From contig CACYLY010000024.1 in assembly GCA_902775355.1 (NCBI GenBank), positions 1 to 60,584 of the forward strand: DNA of 60,584 bases, written 5' to 3'. The first letter of the stretch is position 1. Each line of letters starts with the position of its first letter. This stretch comes from Oscillospiraceae bacterium. GTDB taxonomy: Bacteria > Bacillota > Clostridia > Oscillospirales > Oscillospiraceae. A program made the translations under genes and the position numbers. A model generated the notes under the pieces. That model had not been told where the DNA came from. It did not search any database and was given only the letters and a program-made list of their open reading frames with translations. Of this stretch, positions 1 to 7,816 are shown one piece after another.

Positions 1-78
1 GAGCGTTTGAGCCATGCCGATGTTATGGCGAAAGCGCGTGCGTTTCTGAGCGGTGCGGAGGAGCAAAAGCGTGCATAA
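1..78 (+). CDS. Type II antitoxin, C-terminal fragment
   Basis: An open frame runs from the window edge to a TAA at 76-78 and ends ...SGAEEQKRA. Only 25 residues are visible. The following ParE-like toxin begins with a GTG at 71 inside this frame, and such short overlap is the usual layout of relBE/parDE-type operons, where the antitoxin comes first. I infer it is the antitoxin; its family cannot be told from this fragment. The start lies outside the window. Confidence 0.55.
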   Translation, partial: ERLSHADVMAKARAFLSGAEEQKRA

Positions 79-379
79 GATCGTTTATTTGCCGCTGGCG
101 GAGAGCGATTTGATGGACGCGCTGGGCTATATTGCCTACACACTGGACGCGCCCAAAGCCGCCCGCGATCTGCTGGCCGAGTTTGACGAGACGGTACAGC
201 GCATCGCAGAATTTCCTTACGCCCATGAGCTTTACCGAACAGACCGTCCGATGAAAGATGAGATCCGCAAGGTGCCGGTCAAAAACTATGTGCTCTATTA
301 CGCCGTCTTTCAAGACCGCGTGGAGATTCGCCGCTTTCTCTACGGCAAGAGAGACAGAAGCAGAATCCATGAAGAATAG
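71..379 (+). CDS. ParE/RelE-family toxin of a type II toxin-antitoxin pair
   Basis: The 102-residue product has the RelE/ParE layout: an N-terminal strand (KIVYLPLAESDL), two helices with the family-like run YIAYTLDAPKAARDLL, a middle FPYAHEL segment, and C-terminal strands ending VEIRRFLYGKRD. In the family, ParE poisons DNA gyrase and RelE cuts ribosome-bound mRNA; the sequence alone does not decide, but length and the RRFLYG end fit ParE/YoeB-like toxins. I chose the GTG at 71 because it overlaps the antitoxin stop (TAA at 76-78), implying translational coupling; an ATG-type start at 53 would overlap more. It is the first intact gene of the accessory region. Confidence 0.8.
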   Translation: MHKIVYLPLAESDLMDALGYIAYTLDAPKAARDLLAEFDETVQRIAEFPYAHELYRTDRPMKDEIRKVPVKNYVLYYAVFQDRVEIRRFLYGKRDRSRIHEE

Positions 380-1118
380 AACAACACAGACGATGATCTG
401 CCCACCGGCACAGTCCCGAAATGGGTAACCTCACCAAGGAGCAATTGAAAGCGAAAACTGAAAGGGTTTGGCAATGCTGCCTCCGGGCTTACAACGCCAG
501 CCGCTACCGTATTTGCCGAGCTTTGGGAGGAAGGCACGCAGAAACCTATACTTATGTCTCATCGTGAGACACTTTTCTAGGCAAAGAAGCGGAGGCGTTT
601 GCCCCCGCTTCTTTGCCTTAGCCTCAGCCAAGGTTCAAAATACCAATGTAATTATTTGGATCATACTCATACAGTTCGTTTGTCACGTCAATCTCCAATT
701 CCAATCCAGCCGCAAACACAGTATGCTCAAATCATAACAACAACATGGAGGGAATCATCATAAAGAAACTAATATCCTGCAAATTCACCATGTACACAAC
801 TTATGTTGAGCTAAAACATGAGTGCAGGACACTGAACTCAATTAACTGAATCGTTGACGAAAGCGACGCAGCTTTCAAGACGTACGAGGTCAGATCTGGA
901 CTATCTGGTCTACAACGATCCCCCCATGCGGATTTGATTCTAAGCGGCGAAGTAAAGGATTATTTATGGACTGTCATAGATTATCGGCCACTGTTTGGAG
1001 GATTATAGTGCACAATGACGCAGAACAAGTGTGTACAGTTAATGCGGTATGCTGCGCATTCCGATTGCAGCATACCATTTTCCATCTTGAAGTTAAACAA
1101 AGCAAAGAAATATACTAA
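380..1118. other. Long gene-poor stretch with decayed sequence
   Basis: No convincing gene is visible across about 740 bases. A 48-codon frame at 421-567 (MGNLTKEQLK...) has no clear ribosome-binding site. The 580-617 hairpin and a short frame with GGAGG near 748 are the only landmarks. The mixture of short in-frame islands (for example LILSGEVKDYLW near 930) suggests decayed coding remnants, but none can be named. Confidence 0.4.
580..617. repeat. Perfect 13-bp inverted repeat (hairpin)
   Basis: GGCAAAGAAGCGG pairs with CCGCTTCTTTGCC around a short loop. There is no T run on either side, so it is a weak terminator candidate; it may be a transcript end structure for the toxin-antitoxin region or a decayed repeat. 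Confidence 0.5.
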
Positions 1119-1433
1119 TTATACATCGCCCAGGTACGCCGCATAGCCAACGAAGCACTCATTCTCCGGCATTACAAGAACGCCGTCACATCGGCCGCGC
1201 TTTTGCACCAGCAGGCACTTCCACACTTCACCTTTGAAGCAATTCTTGAAGTTGTCCTCAATAAATTGTCGGTCAGCTACCATATCCGTAATAAAGTTTT
1301 CAAAGTCAATGGGACTTAATTTGATGGTCTTGGTCACCTCATAGGGGCGCTCTTGCTCCAACAAATGCGGTTTTCTCAAATCCTCAATGACTCTCGGCTT
1401 TTTCACAAAATAGGCATACCCTGTTTGCTGCAT
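1119..1433 (-). CDS. Small conserved mobile-element protein (DUF6329-like)
   Basis: A 104-residue soluble protein beginning MQQTGYAYFVKKP and containing RPYEV, DFENFITDM, DRQFIEDN and GVLVMPE. These blocks recall small proteins carried on integrative elements of gut Clostridia that I associate with DUF6329; this is recognition from memory, not a search. No catalytic motif or membrane segment is visible. The start has an AGAGAGGG ribosome site. It stands alone and faces away from the BlaI gene. Function unknown; its presence supports the view that this end of the window is accessory DNA. Confidence 0.55.
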   Translation of the reverse strand: MQQTGYAYFVKKPRVIEDLRKPHLLEQERPYEVTKTIKLSPIDFENFITDMVADRQFIEDNFKNCFKGEVWKCLLVQKRGRCDGVLVMPENECFVGYAAYLGDV

Positions 1434-1660
1434 GGAAATCCCTCTCTTTAATCATTTTATTAATTGCTTGACTTTTAGCGAGGTGTGTGCTATCATGCGT
1501 ATTAGTGATAAAAATATAATATATTCGCTTTATTTTTCTCATTTCTTATTAAAATCCGAACTTTTCTTTAACTTTTATTATACCATAGGCTTTGGCTATC
1601 TGCACAAAATCTTTTTTCCACCTTTAGATTCGCTCTTTTTCACTTCTCAAACATAACAAT

Positions 1661-1703
1661 GCCTTCTTCCTGCATTTTCACATGTAGAAAGAAGGCGTTT
1701 TTT
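1661..1703 (+). terminator. Hairpin with T run between the small protein and BlaI
   Basis: GCCTTCTT...AAGAAGGC with a loop of about 20 bases is followed by GTTTTTT. It lies about 20 bases upstream of the blaI promoter and would insulate it from upstream + strand transcription. Confidence 0.55.
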
Positions 1704-1724
1704 ACAAAAGAATCAAAAAAACTA

Positions 1725-1757
1725 TTGTCTTTATGGTTTCATTGATATATACTGGTA
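1725..1757 (+). promoter_or_regulatory. Promoter of the BlaI-M56 operon with possible operator
   Basis: TTGTCT (1725-1730), a 17-base spacer and TATACT (1748-1753) lie about 40 bases upstream of the BlaI start. The bases TACTGGTA at 1750-1757 overlap the -10 box and form an imperfect TACnnGTA palindrome, resembling the TACA/TGTA core bound by BlaI/MecI dimers. Autorepression is the family norm and is inferred here. Confidence 0.55.
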
Positions 1758-1794
1758 GCAATAATTGAATTGAATTTAAACTCGGGAGGAACAA

Positions 1795-2172
1795 ATGAAG
1801 CTCACGAAAAGCGAACTGGAGATCATGAACGTGCTGTGGAAGGCAGAACGCCCGCTCTCCCGCGGTGACATTCTTGAGCTATCCACGGAAAAGACTTGGA
1901 AGGACAATTCGATCCACATCCTTCTCAACGGTATGCTGAAAAAAGAAGCAATCAAGGAGGCTGGCTTTGCCCGCAGCGGAAAGGTCTGGGGGCGCTTATA
2001 CGCGCCGAATGTGTCCATTGATGAGTATTACAACGAAAACCTATTCTCGCAAACCAGCCAAAAGGAATTTCCGCTCTTGTTCTCGGCCATGGTCAACCGA
2101 GATGATATTACGCCGGAGCTGATCAATGAGCTGGAGGAGATTCTTCAAAAACGCAGACAAGAATTGAGCTGA
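1795..2172 (+). CDS. BlaI/MecI/CopY-family repressor
   Basis: The 125-residue product opens with LTKSELEIMNVLWKAERPLS, the typical winged-helix start of BlaI/MecI regulators, followed by the recognition helix region NSIHILLNGMLKKEAI and a C-terminal dimerisation helix with ELINELEEILQKRRQ. In the family the repressor binds its own promoter and is cleaved after the partner M56 metalloprotease senses a signal. The ribosome site CGGGAGGAAC precedes the ATG. The stop is six bases before the M56 peptidase start, so the two are co-transcribed. There is no beta-lactamase nearby, so the regulated target is probably not antibiotic resistance in the classical sense. Confidence 0.88.
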   Translation: MKLTKSELEIMNVLWKAERPLSRGDILELSTEKTWKDNSIHILLNGMLKKEAIKEAGFARSGKVWGRLYAPNVSIDEYYNENLFSQTSQKEFPLLFSAMVNRDDITPELINELEEILQKRRQELS

Positions 2173-2178
2173 TGAAAT

Positions 2179-3333
2179 ATGGGCATTACCGCCTACTCCG
2201 TCATCGTATCCGTCCTGCTTTACAACGTTTCTCTGCTTGCCGTTTATCTTCTGCGCCGCAGCGGGGCCGTTCGGGCCAAGCATACCTCCGCCCTGCTCCT
2301 CTTGCTGACCTTTCTGGCCGTTGCGCGCCTTTTGATGCCCTTTGACGTTCACGGATCCCATGTGATTCGCTCTTACAAGGTCTTACCTGCTATTGAACGG
2401 GTGCTGACCTTTCCACTGCTGGGGCCGTTCAGTCTGGGCGGAATTCTTTTGATCGTATGGGCCGTCGGAACGTTATTCTTTGTGCTGCGGGATCTATCCG
2501 CACAGCTTCGCTTTCTTCGGGCAAAAAAGGATCTTCCTTTGCGCGAAAACGAGCAGATTTCCCGCATCGCCGCCCAATATGGCAAAGGCTTTGCGTTGAA
2601 GATTTCCCCGGAGATTGACCTTCCCTTTGTGACGGGGCTTTTCAAGCCTGTGATTTACGTCCCGGATATCGAGCTGAGCGAGCAGGAGTGGCGGAACATC
2701 TTCCTCCACGAGACGCAGCACATCCGCTCCCGGGACGAGTGGAAGAAGCTGCTCTTCCGGGGGATCCGGGCGCTTTTCTGGTGGAACCCGCTGGCGCATG
2801 TGTCCGAGAAGGACATTGATCTTTTGATCGAGCTGCAGTGCGACAACAGGGTCGCAGGGAAAGGTGACCTGGACGAGCAGGATGCCTATCTGCGCACCAT
2901 GCTGACGCTGATGCGCTGCTGCACGGAAGCAAAGGCGCCCGTCCTCGCCGCCCGGATGATCGGGAAGGGCGAGGAGATGCAGATCCGCTTCGAGGCGCTC
3001 CTTGCGAAGGAGACCAAGTGCAGCCGTATCCTGAACCGGGTTCTTCCCGTCCTGATGGTGGCGGCCTTCTTCGCGTCCTATTTCGTGATCCTCCAACCGG
3101 CCAGCTTTCCGTCAGATGAAGAACTCGAGCAGTACGAGGGCGACATGGTCGCCTTCGACTATACGGAGGTCATGAACGGCGAAGCCTCCAAATACATCCT
3201 CATAGAGGACGGCGAATACCACCTGTACATAAACGGTGAATACTTCGGGACAATCTATGAGGATGCACTCTCTTATCCCCCATATCAGGGCATTCCCATT
3301 ATCAATAAAGATGCAGAAGGAGACGAAACATGA
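2179..3333 (+). CDS. M56-family (BlaR1/MecR1-like) membrane metallopeptidase
   Basis: A 384-residue membrane protein with several N-terminal hydrophobic segments, the zinc motif HETQH at residues 177-181 and a downstream glutamate near residue 218 (LIELQCDN) as likely third ligand. A further membrane helix near residue 290 (VLPVLMVAAFFASYFVIL) is followed by an extracellular tail of only about 80 residues. Classical BlaR1 has a 250-residue penicillin-binding sensor there; this one lacks it, so beta-lactam sensing is unlikely. The family cleaves the paired BlaI repressor on signal. The stop overlaps the next start by four bases (ATGA), so the small secreted product is translationally coupled to it. 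Confidence 0.85.
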   Translation: MGITAYSVIVSVLLYNVSLLAVYLLRRSGAVRAKHTSALLLLLTFLAVARLLMPFDVHGSHVIRSYKVLPAIERVLTFPLLGPFSLGGILLIVWAVGTLFFVLRDLSAQLRFLRAKKDLPLRENEQISRIAAQYGKGFALKISPEIDLPFVTGLFKPVIYVPDIELSEQEWRNIFLHETQHIRSRDEWKKLLFRGIRALFWWNPLAHVSEKDIDLLIELQCDNRVAGKGDLDEQDAYLRTMLTLMRCCTEAKAPVLAARMIGKGEEMQIRFEALLAKETKCSRILNRVLPVLMVAAFFASYFVILQPASFPSDEELEQYEGDMVAFDYTEVMNGEASKYILIEDGEYHLYINGEYFGTIYEDALSYPPYQGIPIINKDAEGDET

Positions 3334-3575
3334 AAAAGCTCATCAGTCTGATTCTTGCCCTGGTCCTTTGCTTCAGCCTGTCCGCCACTGCTTTTGCCGC
3401 CGCGGTCACCACGCCGGAGGCCCCCGTCCTCACCGAAGCCGGGGAGGAGCCCACCCGGGAAGAGGAGACCATGTGGTACACCCGCGTCACCGAAGACGGC
3501 CTGATCCAGATCCGCCTTTGGTCCATCACCTACGGCTACTGGAAGACCGATTGGATCACCGTCGGCCATACCTGA
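3330..3575 (+). CDS. Small secreted protein coupled to the M56 peptidase
   Basis: An 81-residue product with a clear Sec signal peptide (KKLISLILALVLCFSLSATAFA, cleavage expected after AFA) and a mature part of about 57 residues that is acidic, then aromatic (MWYTRV, IRLWSITYGYWKTDWI). It starts on the ATGA overlapping the M56 stop. No family is recognised. Its position suggests a ligand, inhibitor or reporter substrate of the M56 sensor, which is inference only. The mature part contains no cysteine, so disulfide-linked peptide toxins are unlikely. Confidence 0.7.
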   Translation: MKKLISLILALVLCFSLSATAFAAAVTTPEAPVLTEAGEEPTREEETMWYTRVTEDGLIQIRLWSITYGYWKTDWITVGHT

Positions 3576-3632
3576 GAAACCCGTCCGTTACCTGTTATCT
3601 GAGTAATGGGACACGCAAAAGCGGGTCCCATT

Positions 3633-3700
3633 CAGACTGTAGACAAAGTACCCATAGGAAGTGCTTTTGCACTCCCTATGGGTACTTTGTCCATAGTCTG
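3633..3700. repeat. 26-bp inverted repeat, large hairpin
   Basis: Arms 3633-3658 and 3675-3700 pair over 26 bases with only a small mismatch at the GTA/ATG step; the loop is about 16 bases. It is too long for a simple terminator and lacks a T run. Together with the next inverted repeat it fills the space after the BlaI operon. Confidence 0.75.
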
Positions 3701-3725
3701 AAAACGCCAGTTCCCCAGTGATTAT

Positions 3726-3783
3726 GATAGTTGCTTTGGACACATCCCTTGCAATGCTGGCAGATGTGTCCAAAGCAACTATC
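3726..3783. repeat. Perfect 21-bp inverted repeat
   Basis: GATAGTTGCTTTGGACACATC at 3726-3746 is the exact reverse complement of 3763-3783; the loop is 16 bases, the same loop length as the preceding hairpin. Two adjacent large hairpins of equal geometry suggest related palindromic intergenic elements. Confidence 0.8.
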
Positions 3784-4111
3784 TTTATTCTTCGGCAAAT
3801 CGGACATGCCGATCTGCCAAAACCAATTTCACACCTTGCTTCTAGCTTACCTAGCACATAATACGGCTTGCGTGCTATTCGTGGTCTCTGGAGATGCATC
3901 CGGGCAAAAGATGCTTTTGCCGTCTAAGCAAGATCCACTCTTGGCCAGCTAGGAAATCAAACGCGCAGTTTAGACGGATTCTTTCTCTAGTTATCGCATA
4001 GCTCTAGACCAATCAACGTTCCACCTTCGGCGGCCATCCACGCAAAACCGATCATAGTATTCGCCGTTGTAGATAGGGGATTAAATATAACACTTTTGGG
4101 GGTAACCGAAA
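3784..4111. other. Non-coding stretch
   Basis: No gene is visible. The only structure is a short hairpin at 3903-3921 (GGCAAAAG / CTTTTGCC). Composition drops towards AT on the right, where the AT-rich two-gene module begins. Confidence 0.4.
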
Positions 4112-4498
4112 TCATTCTTCAATGCCTGTAGCCATAACTAATGATTGCAGATTTCGTTGAAGATGAGATCCTTTCTTTGCCTTTTGGGGAATAATCATTA
4201 TCTTCCCAAGGGCTTTTGAATCTACAAACAGATGGCCGTTTTTTTCCAAAACATAGCCCGTGTCAAGAACACTCCTTTTCGGACCAATTATTTCCCCTCT
4301 GGGGCTAACAACTGTTTTATCAGAAGGTGTATACAACAACACCTTTTGGCCGTTGCTGATATGCTCCTCCGAAAATGCAACTCTTTTTATTGAAGCGGTA
4401 ATTAATTCTTTATTTGCACAGTCACAATTTGAAGAAGTCTTTCTTATTCGCATCTTGTAATGACCAGATTTCTTTGTCCTCGCTTTATTTATTGCCAT
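4112..4498 (-). CDS. Unknown protein, second gene of an AT-rich two-gene module
   Basis: A 128-residue basic protein (MAINKARTKKSGHYKMRIRK...) without membrane segments. The visible stretch LLYTPSDKTVVSPRGEIIGPKRSVLDTGYVLEKNGHLFV looks beta-rich. No family recognised. A GGAGG ribosome site lies eight bases before the ATG, inside the end of the upstream gene, and the two frames overlap by 14 bases, so they are co-translated. Codon use is much more AT-rich than in the chromosome half of the window, suggesting acquisition. Confidence 0.55.
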   Translation of the reverse strand: MAINKARTKKSGHYKMRIRKTSSNCDCANKELITASIKRVAFSEEHISNGQKVLLYTPSDKTVVSPRGEIIGPKRSVLDTGYVLEKNGHLFVDSKALGKIMIIPQKAKKGSHLQRNLQSLVMATGIEE

Positions 4499-5111
4499 TT
4501 TTGTTTGCCTCCATCATTTCATACGCAAGTTTTTGAACAGCTTCATTCTTTACCAAAAGCTTGATAAAAACATTATCAAGTATACTAGAATCTGTCGTCT
4601 TAATTACAGAAAACAAGTGCTCTCTTCCGTCTTTAACTGTACACTTTATAACCTCAACAGTTATATAACATTCCGGGTCTACATCAAGCACACGTCCACA
4701 GCATATTATTTTGTTATTCGTATTTCTGTAATAAATTGAGACGATAGTGTCTTCTGGAAGATATTCTGAATATTCAATGTAAAACAGATCTTTATCGCCT
4801 TCATGATCGTATGCTTTCACAGCAAACGACATTGACTCAGCAGCAGATTTTTTAATTAAGCAAATCTCCTCGTTTTTTGCATCAATTTCCTCGCTTTTCG
4901 ATCTTAATTCCTGGTTTTTCTTTCTAATTAGCCTAATGGCTGAAGTAACTATTGGAACAAGAACACATCCACTTGCAACAACACAGCGATACTCGATAGA
5001 AAGAGTAACAGAACCTTTAATAGCAAGAATTGCAACAAGCGCTGCTACCAAAGTAACATATGTAACAACGCTTTTTTGAGCGAGCGTGAGGTATTCTTTG
5101 ATATCCTTCAT
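4485..5111 (-). CDS. Membrane-anchored coiled-coil protein of unknown function
   Basis: A 208-residue protein with two predicted N-terminal membrane helices (about residues 15-33 and 40-62), a short coiled coil (RKKNQELRSKSEEIDAKNEEICLIKK, about 63-88) and a C-terminal beta-rich cytoplasmic domain (YIEYSEYLPEDTIVSIYYRN...). Start chosen at the ATG after GGAGAACCT. No family recognised. The pair of a two-TM protein and a small soluble partner in AT-rich accessory DNA resembles the layout of some phage-defence effectors, but nothing in the sequence proves that. Confidence 0.6.
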   Translation of the reverse strand: MKDIKEYLTLAQKSVVTYVTLVAALVAILAIKGSVTLSIEYRCVVASGCVLVPIVTSAIRLIRKKNQELRSKSEEIDAKNEEICLIKKSAAESMSFAVKAYDHEGDKDLFYIEYSEYLPEDTIVSIYYRNTNNKIICCGRVLDVDPECYITVEVIKCTVKDGREHLFSVIKTTDSSILDNVFIKLLVKNEAVQKLAYEMMEANKNGNK

Positions 5112-5353
5112 AGGTTCTCCTTTTCTTTCTCTTGTATTTCTTGGATTGTAGCGCTTAACCCATCCTATATTCCTTCATTCACTTTTTTATTATTTTATCA
5201 CAAAAATATAATAATAGCTATACTTCTAATCAGTTTTTCAATGAAAATCTGTTACTTGGTTTATGTGAAAAACATAGTGTTGTACACTACATAAGCAGGG
5301 GTGATCGAATTGTTTTGCATGAAAGGCTCAGGAGGACTTACATGATTCTATGC

Positions 5354-5401
5354 AAACGGGGGATGCTGCGCTTCGTTTTGAACGCAGCATCCCCCGTTTT
5401 T
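5354..5401. terminator. 17-bp perfect hairpin terminator
   Basis: AAACGGGGGATGCTGCG at 5354-5370 pairs exactly with 5383-5399, followed by TTTTT. It lies about 80 bases past the end of the minus-strand kinase operon. A related core, CGGGGGATGC/GCATCCCCCG, recurs in the terminator at 40161-40190. Confidence 0.7.
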
Positions 5402-5482
5402 ATTGGAAACCTTTATCTAATATGTAGCCCTATCCCCCATTTTAGCTCATTCAAAAGCGTTGTTCTCCTCGGATGTTTCATA

Positions 5483-5713
5483 TTACGCACCCTTTGTTTC
5501 TTCGGGAAGTACTGGTGCGAGGAGGCCAGCTGCTCCAGCGGCATAGGACGCGGCAAGCATTGCTAAAGCGCCGGTTACAAGAACGGCTGTTTGCAGGAGC
5601 CTGTCCAGTCGCAATCTGCTTTCACCTCTCGACAGATGCAGCACTTTGTCTGCCTCCAAAATATAGCGATTATCGATTTCTCCGAATGCATCGAACATTT
5701 TTTCAGTCTTCAT
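5483..5713 (-). CDS. Small single-TM protein in the LytTR/GHKL operon
   Basis: A 76-residue protein: a cytoplasmic N-terminus with KMFDAFGEIDNRYILEADK, a basic stretch (RGESRLRLDRLL) and one hydrophobic helix (about residues 42-68). The FDAFGEIDNRYILEA segment resembles the N-terminal tail of many Clostridial membrane proteins with an (A/G)xIDDxxIxEA motif, often anti-sigma-like. It is the third gene of the operon after the kinase. It does not look like an AgrD peptide precursor: no acidic C-terminal tail follows a cysteine or serine ring and no AgrB is present. A modulator of the kinase is possible. Confidence 0.6.
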   Translation of the reverse strand: MKTEKMFDAFGEIDNRYILEADKVLHLSRGESRLRLDRLLQTAVLVTGALAMLAASYAAGAAGLLAPVLPEETKGA

Positions 5714-5786
5714 GCAAGTTCCTCCTACAAAAAAACTATAATTTGTGACTGATTATTCTTAAAGTGTCCCCTTATTGTGTGAACCC

Positions 5787-7103
5787 TTATTCGCTCTTGT
5801 TTTCTATCGGGAACTGGATGACGCTGTGAAACATCTTTTGCCCTGCGTCGAAATATGAGGTTTGCGTACCTCCATATTTCTTTACAACTCTTTCAATACT
5901 CTTGGTTCCGTAACCGTGTTCGCCGTTTGTCTCTTTGCTGCTGATGAGATCTCCGTTTTCTTCAGTCAGAGGAGCAGCATCACAGGAGTTTACCACAGAA
6001 AGGATTGAAACAATGCCCCCAGAACTATTGCTCACGCTGATCTCCACAGTTTTTCCCTCAGACTTTACGGCCGCTTCCACTGCGTTGGAGAGAAGATTTC
6101 CAAATAGTGCCGTTGTATCTGTAGGCACCAGAAAGTCGATACTGTCCGCACGGATGTCACAGGAAAAGTTAATTCCATTAGCTGCGCAGTCTTCCGCATA
6201 CCGAATCAGGATCATGTTCAGGATGGGATCGGCACAGAACCTGCTCTTCTTTTGAAGTGCTGGCAGCTTTTCCAGTTCGCTGACATAGGCCGTGATAGCC
6301 TTGTCTCCATTCTCCGCCGCCATACTTGCGATCACGCCCAGATGATTTTTGATGTCATGGATCAACACCCGCTGGCTCTCATTCTGCTGCTGCAGCATCT
6401 CGTAATATTCTGCGTCAGCCTGTGCCCGCAGATCGCTGATCTGGCGGCTTATCCGCTCCTCGTCCTGCTGCTGGAAGCGATGATACAGTACCAGAACAAC
6501 GATAGTAATGAACAGCATGGCAAGGACGCTGACGGCCATAATACTGCGGCTTGCCCCATCAAACGCGCCAGAGTGCCCTACATATACGAAAAACAGCGCA
6601 ACGGCAGCAAAGAGGATCGGCAGCAAAGAAAGCAGTACAGCCATGCCGGAGATTCGACGGTTTACTCGCCGGGGGGCAAAGATCCGCACCGCAACCGTCA
6701 CAGTAAAAAAGAACAGAGTCTTGCTGGACGCCATCAGTGCTACGAGGGCATATACGTCTTCACGATAGGCCGCAAAATCCACATGGAACAAGCCGAGAAT
6801 GAGATCCGCAATCAGCTCCGTGAACATCATCATAATGGTCAAGATCGCGGTGTGCATCACTGCCCCTCGAAGCTTACAGGAATAATCCCAAAACAGGATC
6901 GCAAAGTTCACAGCGAAATAGCAGCTCATATTGACTGCCGGACTTTGGGCATGGGATGCTGCGAAAAGCATGGCATAGCCAAGTAAAAAGTGCAAAAAGC
7001 GCAGAGTCCCTCCCCGTTTGGCCGAATAGATTCTTCCATAATAATACGAGGCGATCAGAGCTTCCACCAGAAAGACCAGCGCGTAGCAGATTTCTCCATA
7101 CAT
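5787..7103 (-). CDS. AgrC-like sensor histidine kinase (GHKL type)
   Basis: A 438-residue kinase. About residues 1-210 form six or seven membrane helices; then comes a coiled linker with QQQDEERISRQISDLRAQAD and a cytoplasmic kinase with the phospho-acceptor site RVLIHDIKNHL, the N box LFGNLLSNAVEAA and the G box HGYGTKSIERVV. This is the HPK10/AgrC architecture, which senses peptides or envelope signals and phosphorylates a LytTR response regulator. Its ATG overlaps the stop of the regulator gene by one base. The gene opposite starts an ABC/lipoprotein operon, a likely target. Confidence 0.88.
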   Translation of the reverse strand: MYGEICYALVFLVEALIASYYYGRIYSAKRGGTLRFLHFLLGYAMLFAASHAQSPAVNMSCYFAVNFAILFWDYSCKLRGAVMHTAILTIMMMFTELIADLILGLFHVDFAAYREDVYALVALMASSKTLFFFTVTVAVRIFAPRRVNRRISGMAVLLSLLPILFAAVALFFVYVGHSGAFDGASRSIMAVSVLAMLFITIVVLVLYHRFQQQDEERISRQISDLRAQADAEYYEMLQQQNESQRVLIHDIKNHLGVIASMAAENGDKAITAYVSELEKLPALQKKSRFCADPILNMILIRYAEDCAANGINFSCDIRADSIDFLVPTDTTALFGNLLSNAVEAAVKSEGKTVEISVSNSSGGIVSILSVVNSCDAAPLTEENGDLISSKETNGEHGYGTKSIERVVKKYGGTQTSYFDAGQKMFHSVIQFPIENKSE

Positions 7104-7816
7104 TATCGAATACTCTCCAAATACAGCAGATAGGTATTTTTAAAGTCAGTGTATTTTCGTCTTGCCAAATAGGCCTCCTTGGTCTTATCGCCGTATCGCA
7201 AAACAATCGCATCCTTCTTCACCTGAAACACATAGCGCATATTGATGATAAAGCTGCGATAAGACGAATAAAAGCAAGGAAGCGAGAGTTCTTTTCTCCA
7301 ATGGTCAATACCGTCGAGAGTCTGCATTTCCTGCTCTCTGGTGCAGAGGAAGGTCTTACGGGAGAGAGTCTCCACGCAAACGATCTCATCTGCTGGAAGC
7401 ACCAGAATGCCATTCAATGTACGGATAGGAATCTCCTTGGTATCCATGCTGTACTGATACAGGGCATCCTTTAGGTTGCGGAACAACCGCGCCTTGTCGA
7501 TGGGCTTGGACAAATAGCGAAACACTTGAAAACGCATAGCCTCATCCAAATAATCAGGAAACGATGTAACAATAAAGATTTTGATTCTCGGGTTGCGCTC
7601 CTTTAGTTTCGAACCTACATAAATGCCGCTCTGTCCCGGCATCTCCACATCCAAAAAAGCGAGGTCTGCAGTTTTTTCCGCTTGCAGCAGTTCATCCCCG
7701 CTGGTATAAGCGGCAAATTCCGGGAGGCTCTGTCCGATGTTTTCAAAATAATCCCGCACATATCCTTGTAGCTGTTCCAAGATGATCGGTTCATCGTCGC
7801 AAAATAAGATACGCAT
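7103..7816 (-). CDS. LytTR-family response regulator
   Basis: A 237-residue regulator. The receiver domain has the acidic pair CDDE near the N-terminus, the phospho-acceptor in AFLDVEMPGQSG, and the conserved lysine in RYLSKPID. The C-terminal LytTR DNA-binding domain covers about residues 135-237 (IPIRTLNGILVLPADEIVCVE..., FYSSYRSFIINMRYV). It is the first gene of a minus-strand operon with the GHKL kinase. A TATAAT box reads on the minus strand at 7854-7859. LytTR proteins bind pairs of direct repeats; I did not find a confident pair in the divergent spacer. Confidence 0.9.
   Translation of the reverse strand: MRILFCDDEPIILEQLQGYVRDYFENIGQSLPEFAAYTSGDELLQAEKTADLAFLDVEMPGQSGIYVGSKLKERNPRIKIFIVTSFPDYLDEAMRFQVFRYLSKPIDKARLFRNLKDALYQYSMDTKEIPIRTLNGILVLPADEIVCVETLSRKTFLCTREQEMQTLDGIDHWRKELSLPCFYSSYRSFIINMRYVFQVKKDAIVLRYGDKTKEAYLARRKYTDFKNTYLLYLESIR

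Noticed and set aside
5315-5566. Plus-strand ORF with AGGAGG before ATG (MILCKRGML...)
   Set aside because: Its codons lie over a perfect 17-bp terminator hairpin and then antisense to the small membrane protein; no protein features.
5483-5713. AgrD-type autoinducer precursor
   Set aside because: No AgrB gene and no core peptide with a cysteine or serine followed by an acidic tail; the hydrophobic helix is C-terminal and too long.
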